From Nonomuraea thailandensis (GTDB taxonomy: Bacteria > Actinomycetota > Actinomycetes > Streptosporangiales > Streptosporangiaceae): a stretch of 64,000 bases of DNA. The number at the start of each line of letters is the position of its first letter. The first letter of the stretch is position 1. The DNA lies in contig NZ_JAMZEB010000001.1 in assembly GCF_024172165.1 (NCBI RefSeq), forward strand, positions 62,001 through 126,000, given 5' to 3'. Shown here piece by piece: positions 36,865-45,595 of the stretch. The notes beneath the pieces were generated by a model, which was given only the letters and a program-made list of their open reading frames with translations, made no database searches and was not told the origin of the DNA. The translations under genes and the position numbers were made by a program.

Positions 36865-37965
36865 GTGATCACCATCCATGTGTCGCCCGCCCACGGCATC
36901 ATCGTCACCGGAACCAGCCGAGACCAGCACAACCTGCTTGGCAGCCGCCAGCGCGGCGGTCTAGGCCTGCGATGGTCCGACCGCATCGACCACCAGGGCC
37001 GGCACGGCGCCTGGTACGAGCCCCACTCCCGCGATCGGCACCCTAGCCAGCATCGCGACCGCGTGCAGGAGATCGCCGCTGCGCTGCAGGCCGCCGGCCT
37101 GCCGACCGCCATCGACATCACCGAGCACGCCCGCCCCACTGAGCAGGCCGAGATCGACCTGGGCGACCGCGCCACCGACCGGGCGCGCGCCTACCGCGGC
37201 TTCGCCGCCAACGCCGCCGCCCGAGCCGAGCAGCACCATCAGCAGGCGGCAGCGGCCACCCGCAGCCACTACCCGCCCGGCCAGCCGATCCTGCTCGGCA
37301 GCTCACGGCAGCACGCGCACGAGAAGGCGATCGAACGCCACCACCCGCACACCCGCCAGGCCCTCGCCGAGGCCGACCGGCACCGGTACGGGATCAGCCG
37401 GGCCCGGGCAGCCGAACACCTGCAGCAGCACCGCCGCGACCCCCGGGCCACGCTGCGCCGCCTCGATCGCCTGCAACAACGGCTTCGGCGCGTCGAACGC
37501 GAGCTGAGCGGCCAAGCCCACCCCCAGTTCGCCGAACACGACGGACAGGTCGTCTACGGAGACGACGGCGCACCGGTGCTGCAGTGGCAGCCCGCCACCG
37601 GCGACTACCGCGACCGGCTCCTCCTGGAACAAGCTCAGCTGTCCGCCAAGATCATCTACTGGGAGGGCGTCGTGGCGCAGGCCGCGGCCGAAGGCGTCAA
37701 GATCTGGCGACCGGCCGACTTCCACGCCGGCGACTTCGCCCTCTACCTCGGCACCTGGTACGAGGTGATCCGCGTCAACGCCAAGAGCCTGACCGTCCCC
37801 ACCGGCCCCCTCGAGGTCGGCCAGCCGATCCTGCGCCGCAGCGACACCGTCGATCGCGCCGGCCAGCCGTCCCACGCCACCGCACGCATTCCCTACGCCG
37901 AAATCCAAGACCACATGAGCAGCACCCAAGCCGCCGCGCGGTTCCCGTCCGCCTCAGCCGGCTAA
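36865..37965 (+). CDS. DUF3560-domain protein
   Basis: This 366-residue protein has the DUF3560-type start (ITIHVSPAHGIIVTGTSRDQ, GLRWSDR, WYEPHSRDR) and the helical RAERA-like region (DRATDRARAYRGFAANAAAR), followed by PILLGSSRQHAHEKAIER. The second half includes a small beta domain (FALYLGTWYEVIRVNAKSLT). Function unknown; typical of actinobacterial plasmids. GTG 36865 follows AAGGAAGGA. Confidence 0.75.
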   Translation: MITIHVSPAHGIIVTGTSRDQHNLLGSRQRGGLGLRWSDRIDHQGRHGAWYEPHSRDRHPSQHRDRVQEIAAALQAAGLPTAIDITEHARPTEQAEIDLGDRATDRARAYRGFAANAAARAEQHHQQAAAATRSHYPPGQPILLGSSRQHAHEKAIERHHPHTRQALAEADRHRYGISRARAAEHLQQHRRDPRATLRRLDRLQQRLRRVERELSGQAHPQFAEHDGQVVYGDDGAPVLQWQPATGDYRDRLLLEQAQLSAKIIYWEGVVAQAAAEGVKIWRPADFHAGDFALYLGTWYEVIRVNAKSLTVPTGPLEVGQPILRRSDTVDRAGQPSHATARIPYAEIQDHMSSTQAAARFPSASAG

Positions 37966-37980
37966 CCCGCTCCCACAGCC

Positions 37981-38016
37981 AGGGCCGGTGCTTCCCTTCT
38001 CCGAAGCGCCGGCCCT
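37981..38016 (+). terminator. Hairpin between DUF3560 and the next gene
   Basis: AGGGCCGGTGCTT pairs with AAGCGCCGGCCCT through 13 positions (one G-T) around a 10-base pyrimidine-rich loop, 15 bases after the stop at 37965. Confidence 0.6.
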
Positions 38017-38057
38017 GCCCCGACACCCGCTACCCGTCCCCGAAAGGGAGGCCCGCC

Positions 38058-38732
38058 TTGCCCCGCACCGGATCGGCGGCGGTCCCGGTCGACACCATCA
38101 CGTTGTCCGCCGCACCCTACGGCGACCTACGCCTGCAGGCCCAGCCCAACCCCGCCACCGGCACGCTGCGCTGCCTGCTCCGCAGCACCTTCATCACCGG
38201 CGTGTTCCTCCTGGAACCGGCCTTCGACCGCGACAACCCCGACCCCGCCACCACCCGGCTGCACATCCACCACGGCGACGAACTCCCCGCCGGAGCCCAC
38301 ACCGGCACCTACCGGCCCCACCGCCCCCTGATCGACGGCACCATCCACCTGGTCGACTCCACCACCCTCGACGCCCGCACCGCACGCGACCCCCGCCTGC
38401 GGATCTACCACCGCGACGCCACCAGCTCCCACCGGCGCGCCCGCGTCCCCGCCCCGGTCGCCCGGCGCGTCGCCACCGTGCTCGCCGCCCTGGCCACCCA
38501 CTGGCTCCAGCGCCCCGACCTGGACCAGCTTCGCCGCGCCGCCGCCCGCACTCTCCTGCAGCGCATCGGGCTCCACCACAAGCGCGCCACCATCGCCGAA
38601 CTCGAAGCGCTCATCGCCGACCGCCGCCGCGAACTCGCCGACCAACGCGCCCAGCTGGCCCGCATGACCGCCCTCCTGGCCGACCACACGCCGCCTTCCG
38701 CACACTCCCCGAACCCCGCCCAGGCCGCCTGA
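38058..38732 (+). CDS. Hypothetical protein with C-terminal coiled coil
   Basis: A TTG at 38058 follows AAAGGGAGG with 6-base spacing. The 224-residue product has a beta-rich start (GDLRLQAQPNPATGTLRCLL, FITGVFLLEPAFDR), a basic middle and a predicted coiled coil near the end (ATIAELEALIADRRRELADQ). Family unknown; in the plasmid-type operon. Confidence 0.6.
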   Translation: MPRTGSAAVPVDTITLSAAPYGDLRLQAQPNPATGTLRCLLRSTFITGVFLLEPAFDRDNPDPATTRLHIHHGDELPAGAHTGTYRPHRPLIDGTIHLVDSTTLDARTARDPRLRIYHRDATSSHRRARVPAPVARRVATVLAALATHWLQRPDLDQLRRAAARTLLQRIGLHHKRATIAELEALIADRRRELADQRAQLARMTALLADHTPPSAHSPNPAQAA

Positions 38733-38760
38733 ACACGACCCCGCTCCGAAAGGAACAACC

Positions 38761-39369
38761 TTGCCGAACCCGACCCGCCGCCACCTCGCCATCATCCTCG
38801 ACCGCTCCGGCTCCATGAACCGCATCAAAGACGACGCCGAAGGCGGCCTGAAAGCCTTCCTCGCCGCCCAGCAGACCCACCCCGCCGAAACGCTGGTGTC
38901 GCTGTACCTGTTCGACCACCGCTACGAGGTGGTCTACGAATACCAGCCCCTGGACGACATCCCGGACCTCGTGCTGCTCCCCGGCGGCAAGACCGCTCTC
39001 CTGGACGCCATCGGCACGAGCGTCACCAGGATGAGGGAGCACCTCGCGGCGATGCCCGAAGGGGAGCGACCCAGCGAGATCATCGTGGTCATCCTCACCG
39101 ACGGCCACGAGAACGCCTCCGTCCGATGGCGCTCACGTACCGAGATCCGCCGCCTCATCGAGGAGCACACCTCCCAAGGCTGGACGTTCCACTACCTCGA
39201 CGCCACCCCGGACGCCTTCACCAAAGCCGCGCACTTCGGCATCAACCCAGACACCACGCTGCAGTTCAGCACCGACCGCACCCTCGAGGCGCTCACCCGC
39301 CTCGGACGCGTCACCTCCCACGGCGAAGACGGCTTCACCGACGACGACCGCGACGCCACCCGCCACTGA
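38761..39369 (+). CDS. von Willebrand factor A-domain protein
   Basis: This 202-residue protein is a single VWA domain. It has the MIDAS motif D14-R-S16-G-S18 (LAIILDRSGSMNRI), a second metal-site Thr in GGKTALLDAIG, and VVILTDGHENAS. TTG 38761 follows GAAAGGA. VWA domains bind partners through a metal; plasmid-borne copies often pair with AAA+ ATPases, none of which is seen here. Confidence 0.85.
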   Translation: MPNPTRRHLAIILDRSGSMNRIKDDAEGGLKAFLAAQQTHPAETLVSLYLFDHRYEVVYEYQPLDDIPDLVLLPGGKTALLDAIGTSVTRMREHLAAMPEGERPSEIIVVILTDGHENASVRWRSRTEIRRLIEEHTSQGWTFHYLDATPDAFTKAAHFGINPDTTLQFSTDRTLEALTRLGRVTSHGEDGFTDDDRDATRH

Positions 39370-39454
39370 CGACCCTCCGTGGCCGCGCACCGGACACCAG
39401 CGGCCACACCTTCCGGCCCATCCGGCCTATCTCACCCGCTACCGAGGAGGACGC

Positions 39455-40549
39455 ATGCAGCCCTTCCCCAAGCAGCCGGCGACACGGTCAACGATCCGGC
39501 TGCGAACCCCGGCCGACCTCATCGCGATCGTGCCCTACCTCATCGGCTACCGACTCGACCAAGGCCTCGTGCTCGTCGCCCTCAAAGACGACATCGTCAC
39601 CGCCGCCATCCGCTATGACCTGCCCGAGCAGCCACCCGACACCAACGAGCTCGTCAGACAGGGTGTCCACCTCCTGAACCGGAACACCTCTCCTCGGGTC
39701 GCTCTGATCGGCTACGGACCGGGGGAGCGGGTCACACCGTCCATGAACGCCTTCTCCCAGGCACTCACCGCACAAGGCATCGACATCATCGACATGATCC
39801 GATGCGAGAACGGCCGCTACTGGTCCTACCTCTGCTCGAACCCGGCCTGCTGCCCACCCGACGGCACCCCTTACGACGCCGACAGCAACCATGCCGCCGC
39901 CCACGCCGTCCTCGCAGGCCTGGTAGCCCTGCCCGACCAGGAAACCCTCCGGCAGACGCTGCTACCCGTCCAAGGACAAGACCGCGCAATCGTGACCGCG
40001 GCCACCGCCCAAGCCCGAGCCCGCGCCGAAGCCAAACTCACCGCCCCAGGCCTCGACGACCCCTACTGGTTCGCCGAAGGACTCCAACACGCCAAGAAGT
40101 GCTACGAGCACACCCAAACCGGACGACTCATCCCCGCCGAAGAACTCGCCTGGCTGGGCGTGCTTCTCACCGGAGTCCTCGTGCGCGACCTCGCCTACAC
40201 CTTGCACCGCCAATACGGAACCGACGTCGCACCACGGCTCTGGACCGAAGTCACCCACCGCATCGACCCGGCCTATGCCGCCGCGCCGGCATCCATCCTC
40301 GCCTTCCTCGCCCTACACCGCGGACAAGGAACCCTGGCCCGAATCGCCGCCGAACGCGCCCTGCAAGCGCAGCCGAACTACCCCTTCGCCCACCTCATCC
40401 TGGCCACCCTGCCCTCCGGCATCCAGCCATCAGAATCCGACATCGAACTCGACGACCTGGCCAAGACGATCACCAAACAAGCCGCTGAAACGCCCGAGCT
40501 CGCCAGGCCGGTGCTTCCTGCCCACCCAGCAGACGACCGGCAACCCTGA
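39455..40549 (+). CDS. DUF4192-family protein
   Basis: This 364-residue protein begins with the DUF4192 signature: IRLRTPADLIAIVPYLIGYR, LVLVALKDD, then RVALIGYGPGERVTPSMNAF and DMIRCENGRYWSYLCSNPAC. C-terminal helices follow (ALHRGQGTLARIAAERAL). The function of the family is unknown; it is nearly universal on actinobacterial plasmids and in genomes. GAGGAGG precedes ATG 39455. It ends the plasmid-type operon. Confidence 0.85.
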   Translation: MQPFPKQPATRSTIRLRTPADLIAIVPYLIGYRLDQGLVLVALKDDIVTAAIRYDLPEQPPDTNELVRQGVHLLNRNTSPRVALIGYGPGERVTPSMNAFSQALTAQGIDIIDMIRCENGRYWSYLCSNPACCPPDGTPYDADSNHAAAHAVLAGLVALPDQETLRQTLLPVQGQDRAIVTAATAQARARAEAKLTAPGLDDPYWFAEGLQHAKKCYEHTQTGRLIPAEELAWLGVLLTGVLVRDLAYTLHRQYGTDVAPRLWTEVTHRIDPAYAAAPASILAFLALHRGQGTLARIAAERALQAQPNYPFAHLILATLPSGIQPSESDIELDDLAKTITKQAAETPELARPVLPAHPADDRQP

Positions 40550-40597
40550 TCCCTTCCCGTAGACCAGTCGGGTCGTTGCTGCGGCTAGCAGCACGCC

Positions 40598-41634
40598 AAA
40601 GGAGGGTCCGGCCGAAGCGCCGCGGTGTATTGGTCGATGCCTCAGGCCAGGTCACCCACCACATCCAGGGCCAGATGTCGGTCTCCCCGGGAGGTGACCA
40701 CAGGGGCCTGATGTCGTCGAGATCATCAACGATTCCACCGTAGGCATCTCCGCTGACGACCACCAGCTTGTGGTTCAGTCGGTCGGGCCAGCCAACACCA
40801 TCGAGATCGGTTACCTGCCCTTCGGCGCTGGCGGGGGTTCTGGCGAGCAGGGCCCGCCGGGTGCGGATGGGGCCAGGCCAATGACATCGCCGTGGGGGTG
40901 GCTACATCGCGACCGAGGCCGAAAAGCTCGCCTCCCTCGTTGGCACGCAGAGCGTGCCCGGCCGGTGAGTGAGGTCCTGAAGGATCGGCAGGTGCCACCG
41001 GTGCGGCGGGCCCTGATGGACCCGCAGGCCCAAGGGGACCCGAAGGACCCCAGGGCCTTCAGGGCCCGCCTGGCGCGCAGGGTCCCATAGGCGCAGCTGG
41101 ACCGCAAGGCCCACAAGGCATCCCCGGTGTGCGCGGCGAGACCGGCCCCCAGGGTCCGACCGGGACCCGACCGATCGCAAGGGGCCGGCTGGCGAGCGGG
41201 GGCTTCAGGGTCTCGAAGGCCTGCAAGGTCCGGTCGGTCTGGCCGGGGCGACTGGTCCTCCTGGCCCCAAGGGCGGTACCGGGGACCCCGGCCCGCAGGG
41301 CGAACTGGGACTCCAGGGACCTCAAGGCACCAAGGGACCGTAGGGCCCGGCCGGTAACGACGGCCAGAACGGCGCGGGCGCCTACGAAGTGGCGGTGGCC
41401 GGTGGTTTCGTCGGCACCCAGGCCGAGTGGCTTGCATCGCTGAGGGGCCCACAAGGTCCACAAGGTGAGCAGGGCCCCATCGGACCTGACGGTCCGCAGG
41501 GCATCAAGGGCGACACCGGAGCCGCGTTGCACAGATCCGCAGGGTGAACGCGGACCGCAGGGCATTCAGGGAGTCAGGGCCAGCAGGGTCTGAAGGGCGA
41601 CGCTGGGCCTCAAGGGCCGCAGGGCTTTCAGGGT
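40598..41634 (+). pseudogene. Phage tail fibre with collagen-like repeats, 5' part, decayed
   Basis: A first frame reads LVDASGQVTHHIQGQMSVSP; a second, from about 40707, reads VVEIINDSTVGISADDHQLV and IEIGYLPFGAG. Collagen-like Gly-x-y repeats then run in shifting frames ([48 protein letters not shown]), interrupted by a TAG in frame at 41341-41343. The well-known tail-fibre motif [20 protein letters not shown] occurs near 41377-41440. The gene is cut by the IS21-family element at 41634. An AAAGGAGG at 40598-40605 may be its ribosome binding site. Confidence 0.7.
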
Positions 41635-41763
41635 TGACGGCGGCCGTGAAAAGCTCCCCGTAGGCGGCCAGATAACGCCCCACTGATGGCCAGCGGGTTC
41701 CCCGCGGATGGCCAGATAGCTCCCCGTTCGTTCCAGTCGTCCCGTTCGCTGACAGTCGAGCGG

Positions 41764-43341
41764 GTGAAGAGCAGCAGGGAGATCATGGAGATTCTTGAGG
41801 CGTATGACCTCACGGGCAGTTACCGCGCCGCGGCCGAGTTGGCCGGATGTGACCATCACACGGTGGCCCGGTATGTGAAGATGCGCGCGGCCGGGCAAGC
41901 GCCCGAGCAGCGGCGGCACCGGGCGCGGGCGATCGACGACTTCCTGCCCAAGATTGAGGAACTGGTGGTGCGGTCGCGGGGCAAGATCCGCGCCGATGTC
42001 GTGCACCAGCGCATCGCGGCGATGGGCTTCACCGGCGGAGAGCGGACCACCCGGCGGACGGTGGCCGAGGCCAAGGCGCAGTATCGGCTGGGCCAACACC
42101 GCATCTACCGGCCATGGGTGACCGAGCCGGGACTGTGGCTGCAGTGGGATTGGGGCAGCGGCCCAGTGATCGGCGGACGGCAGAGCACGCTGTGGTGCGC
42201 CTGGCTGGCCTGGTCACGGTTCCGGGTGGTGATCCCGGTCTGGGACAAGACGCTGCCGACCATCGTGGCCTGCCTGGATGCGACGTTGCGGAGGATCGGC
42301 GGGGTGCCGGCCTATGCGCTGACCGACAACGAAAAGACCGTCACCACCGAGCACATCGCCGGGATCGCGGTGCGCAACGCCGACATCGTCGAGGTGGCCA
42401 AGCACTACGGGATGACGATTCGCACCTGCCTGCCGGCCGACCCCGAATCCAAGGGCGGCAGCGAGGCCACCGTTCGCATCGCCAAGGCCGATCTGGTGCC
42501 CACCGAGGTCAACCTGCGCGAGGAGTATCGCCGCTTCTCCCAACTGGAGGCGGCCTGCCGGGACTTCTGCCAGGAGGTCAACGCCCGTCCGCACCGCGCC
42601 ACCAGGCGGCCGCCGATCGAGTTGCTGGCCGAGGAACGCCAGCGGCTGCACCCGCTGCCGCAGCAGCCGTTCACCGCCGCGTTCGGCACCACCCGCCGGG
42701 TGAACTGGGACTGCACCATCTCGGTGGACGGCGTGCGCTACTCGGTGCCGCACCCGCTGGTCGACACCCGCGTCTGGGCCCGCTTCCACGGCGATGAACT
42801 GATCGTCACCGCGGTCGGCGGCGACGGAACCGCCACCGAAGTGGCCCGCCACCGGCGCGGCAGCCCCGGCAGCCCGGTCATCGACGAGGCGCACTACCCG
42901 CCACGCGAGGACAAGGACCTCGAGCGCACCCCGAAGGCCACCACCGCCGAGGAAACCGCGTTCTTGATGCTCGGCCCCGGCGCCAGCGCCTGGCTGGCCG
43001 AGGCCGCCGCCGCGGGCATCCGCCGGATCAAGGCCAAGATGGCCCAGGCCGTCGCGCTGGCCAAGCTGCACTCGCCCACCGCCGTCGACCGCGCCCTGGG
43101 CGCCGCGGCGATCACCGGCCGGTTCGCCGACGCCGACCTGCTGTCCATCCTGGACTACCAGGCCCGCCGGACCGGCACCGAACCCAGCCGGGCCACCGAG
43201 GCCCACAGCCTGCAGCCGGGCACCTCGGCCTGGGCCGCCTTCGGCACCACCACGATCAGCGGCACCGCCGATCCCACTGCCGCACCGCCCACCGGCAACA
43301 GCACCGGCAACAGCACCGACCTCGATGAGGAGCTCACCTGA
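41764..43341 (+). CDS. istA: IS21-family transposase IstA
   Basis: This 525-residue transposase starts at GTG 41764 (VKSSREIMEILEAYDLTGSY), the usual IstA opening; an ATG at 41686 lies inside the terminal repeats and is less likely. The DDE residues are visible in LQWDWGSGPV, YALTDNEKTVT and PADPESKGGSEA. The C-terminus contains the SVDGVRYSVPHPL segment of Mu-type transposases. Its stop is adjacent to the istB start. Confidence 0.9.
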   Translation: MKSSREIMEILEAYDLTGSYRAAAELAGCDHHTVARYVKMRAAGQAPEQRRHRARAIDDFLPKIEELVVRSRGKIRADVVHQRIAAMGFTGGERTTRRTVAEAKAQYRLGQHRIYRPWVTEPGLWLQWDWGSGPVIGGRQSTLWCAWLAWSRFRVVIPVWDKTLPTIVACLDATLRRIGGVPAYALTDNEKTVTTEHIAGIAVRNADIVEVAKHYGMTIRTCLPADPESKGGSEATVRIAKADLVPTEVNLREEYRRFSQLEAACRDFCQEVNARPHRATRRPPIELLAEERQRLHPLPQQPFTAAFGTTRRVNWDCTISVDGVRYSVPHPLVDTRVWARFHGDELIVTAVGGDGTATEVARHRRGSPGSPVIDEAHYPPREDKDLERTPKATTAEETAFLMLGPGASAWLAEAAAAGIRRIKAKMAQAVALAKLHSPTAVDRALGAAAITGRFADADLLSILDYQARRTGTEPSRATEAHSLQPGTSAWAAFGTTTISGTADPTAAPPTGNSTGNSTDLDEELT

Positions 43342-43342
43342 C

Positions 43343-44134
43343 ATGGCCACCCCGCTGCGCACCGTTCCCGGCTCGGCCGGCGACCCGCTGGCCGAGGCGA
43401 TCGAGCTGACCCGCCGCCTGAAGCTGCCGCATATCCGCCGCGCCCTGCCCGACCTGGTACCCACCGCCAAGGCCCAGCGCTGGGACCCCGCCGAGGTGGT
43501 CCGGGTGCTGCTGGCCGAAGAAGCCGCCGGCCGGGACCGCGCCAACCTCAACACCCGCCGCAAACGCGCCGCCTTCCCCACCGGCAAGACCTTCGGCGAC
43601 TGGGACGAGAACGCCTCCTGCATCCCGCGCCCCACCCAGGACGCGCTCAAGAGCCTGGAATGGGTGAGCCGTCGCGAGAACCTCTGCGTCTGCGGCCCGT
43701 CTGGCACCGGCAAGAGCCACTTCAGCGAGGCCCTCGGCCAGGCGGCGGTCGAGGCTGGGCTGAGCGTCATGTGGTTCACCATCGAAGACCTCGGCACTCT
43801 GGTCCGCCGCCATCGCGTGGACGACTCCATCGCCCGCGCGCTGACCCGCATCATCCGCGCCGATCTGATCATCATCGACGACATCGGCCTTCTGCCGGTC
43901 TCCCCGGACGCCGCCGAAAGCTTCTACCGGCTGGTCGATGCCGCCTACGAACGCCGCAGCCTGGCGGTCAGCAGCAACCTGCACCCCTCCGGCTTCGACG
44001 AGATCATGCCCAAGACCCTGGCCACCGCCACCGTCGACCGGCTCCTGCACCACGCCCATGTCGTGGTCACCCAAGGTGACAGCTTCCGGCTCACCCAAGC
44101 CACCTCAGGACAGGGGGTCAAACCCTTCAGCTGA
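43343..44134 (+). CDS. istB: IS21-family helper ATPase IstB
   Basis: This 263-residue AAA+ protein has a P-loop CGPSGTGKSH at about 116-125, the Walker B LIIIDDIGLLPV and a sensor region SLAVSSNLHPSGFDEI. IstB assembles on target DNA and activates IstA. ATG 43343 starts one base after the istA stop; in-frame ATG 43325 overlaps istA. Confidence 0.9.
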   Translation: MATPLRTVPGSAGDPLAEAIELTRRLKLPHIRRALPDLVPTAKAQRWDPAEVVRVLLAEEAAGRDRANLNTRRKRAAFPTGKTFGDWDENASCIPRPTQDALKSLEWVSRRENLCVCGPSGTGKSHFSEALGQAAVEAGLSVMWFTIEDLGTLVRRHRVDDSIARALTRIIRADLIIIDDIGLLPVSPDAAESFYRLVDAAYERRSLAVSSNLHPSGFDEIMPKTLATATVDRLLHHAHVVVTQGDSFRLTQATSGQGVKPFS

Positions 44135-44246
44135 CCGAGCAGCAACCAACGGTGGGGAGATAACTGGCCGCCGTTGGGGAGAACACCGTGGCCGCCAGCG
44201 GGGACATCTCAAGGCCGCCTACGGGGAGAACTCAAGGCCATTGACA

Positions 44247-44651
44247 CAGGGTCAAATCGATCCTGAAGGACCCGCAGGTGTAGGGCTCGCCGATTCCGGA
44301 TGGATGAACTGCACGGTGAGCACCGCTTGCGTGCAGCCCGACGTCCAACCTGAGGTGCGCAAGCTTGGTTCCATGGTGTTTTTGCGAGGGGTCCATCGTC
44401 CACAACCAGAGCACCAGCGACATGACCGGCGACGAGCTGGTAACGGCAACTCGCTGGTGACGATTCTTGTGGGCTACCGCCCGGACCAGGAGATCATCCT
44501 GACGTCCGGCGACTTCACCGGCGACCTTGTGGATAACGTGATCATGGCCCGAGTCGTTTCGGACGGCGGCATGCGCTTCTACCCGGAACGCCAGCAACCG
44601 TACGAACATCCCGCAGGCTCCAGTTCAACGGCTCCTGGACCGTTGACTGAT
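44247..44651 (+). pseudogene. Phage tail fibre, 3' part beyond the IS, decayed
   Basis: With one target repeat removed, codons continue from the 5' part as QGQIDPEGPAGVGLADSGWM, then through STACVQPDVQPEVRKLGSMV, a typical tail-fibre C-terminal domain. Further shifts give SIVHNQSTSDMTGDELV and TILVGYRPDQEIILTSGDF, then a last frame ends LQFNGSWTVD and a stop at 44649-44651. At least three single-base shifts are needed, so the gene was already decaying or has decayed since the insertion. Confidence 0.65.
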
Positions 44652-44765
44652 CTCCTGAAGAAGAAAGAAGTACGGCAGCGAAGCCTCCCGCTCCTATGCG
44701 GCTGGAGGTTTTCGCCACTCCTGATCACAATATTGAGCGACATCCTCTCATACTCGGGCAATCGC

Positions 44766-45473
44766 CTAACGCTTCGCATTGAGAACGGCATTTACGAAGT
44801 CGATGCGGCCTCTAATCTGGGCTGTAAACGCCTCAGCGGTGGCGGTCACAAGAGGCTCATTGTAGACAATACCTTCATCCGTCTTCTTCGTAGCAATAAA
44901 CCACCCTGCTTGATAAACCCCGTCCCCGATGAAGCGTTTGACCATCTCCTGATACCGCTGATTGTAGGACATGCCTTTGAACGTCGGATCCGTCGGGAAC
45001 AAAGCAGCGACAGAACGGTTCTCTTGCTCGGTTTCAGCCGTCTCCTGGAGAACGAAGACGTAGCCTAGCCATGGCGGCACCTGGCCATACGCTTCGTTTT
45101 TCGTCTGCGCCGCATGCGTATCCGTTGCGGTACCCAGGGCTTCCTCGAATCGGTTGTTGATGTTCTTGCCCACACTGCCCACTTGGGACTTGAACTCAAT
45201 CGCAGCGACAAGGATACCGTCGCAAACGACAACTAAATCCCATTGCTTGCGAACTCGATAGTAGCCAGGCAAGTAAGGCTGACGCTCGATGATACATCCT
45301 TCAGGAATGCCGGCATTGATGAACTCTTGAGCGACCAACTTCGTGATGGGGCCCATATGCGTATTCGCTCGGGCAGCCCCGCCAGCCAACCCCCGGTCCT
45401 CCAGTGCAGCCGCCTGTGCCCCCCGTGTCGACCAGAAGGCTTCGACTACCCGCTGAACGTCGTCCTTGCGCAC
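44766..45473 (-). CDS. XhoI/PaeR7I-family type II restriction endonuclease
   Basis: This 235-residue protein matches the XhoI/PaeR7I family along its length: FWSTRGAQAAALEDRGLAG, RQPYLPGYYRVRKQWDLVVV, AAIEFKSQVGSVGKNINNRF and KGMSYNQRYQEMVKRFI. The PD-(D/E)xK site is visible as D79 or D85 and E93-F-K95. GTG 45473 after GAGGAG is preferred, because the family starts close to this point; the frame is open to an ATG at 45545. Family members cut CTCGAG; that specificity is inferred for this protein. It is divergent from the methylase, and composition is lower in GC than the neighbours, which suggests transfer. Confidence 0.85.
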   Translation of the reverse strand: MRKDDVQRVVEAFWSTRGAQAAALEDRGLAGGAARANTHMGPITKLVAQEFINAGIPEGCIIERQPYLPGYYRVRKQWDLVVVCDGILVAAIEFKSQVGSVGKNINNRFEEALGTATDTHAAQTKNEAYGQVPPWLGYVFVLQETAETEQENRSVAALFPTDPTFKGMSYNQRYQEMVKRFIGDGVYQAGWFIATKKTDEGIVYNEPLVTATAEAFTAQIRGRIDFVNAVLNAKR

Positions 45474-45595
45474 GCCTGCCGCTCCTCTGTGGCCCGTGGT
45501 CTCGAACGTGATCAAGCCTGCCAAGGCTCTCCTGTAGTAGATCATGTCCTGGGCGCGCGCACCTGCTGTTCACGAAACCCCGTAGGGTGGCACCC
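45474..45595. promoter_or_regulatory. Divergent promoter region of the restriction-modification pair
   Basis: The 122 bases between the two divergent starts must hold promoters for both genes. No controller (C-protein) gene is seen, and I could not identify a C-box. Coordination of methylase and endonuclease expression presumably depends on this gap. Confidence 0.45.

Larger units (their letters stand above)
41635..44246 (+). mobile_element. IS21-family insertion sequence (2612 bp)
   Basis: The left end starts TGACGGCGGCC at 41635 and the right end finishes GGCCATTGACA at 44246, so ends are TG...CA as in IS21. Multiple internal repeats of GGCGGCC and CTCCCCG lie at both ends. The 6-bp direct repeat CAGGGT flanks the element (41629-41634 and 44247-44252). 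It carries intact istA and istB genes and interrupts a phage tail-fibre pseudogene. Confidence 0.92.

Noticed and set aside
40800..41634. Regular short repeats that could suggest a CRISPR array
   Set aside because: The 9-base periodicity comes from Gly-x-y codons of a collagen-like protein; there are no constant 28-37-base repeats and no spacer pattern.
42214..43884. A 556-codon minus-strand open frame
   Set aside because: Antisense to istA/istB, which have clear transposase and ATPase motifs.
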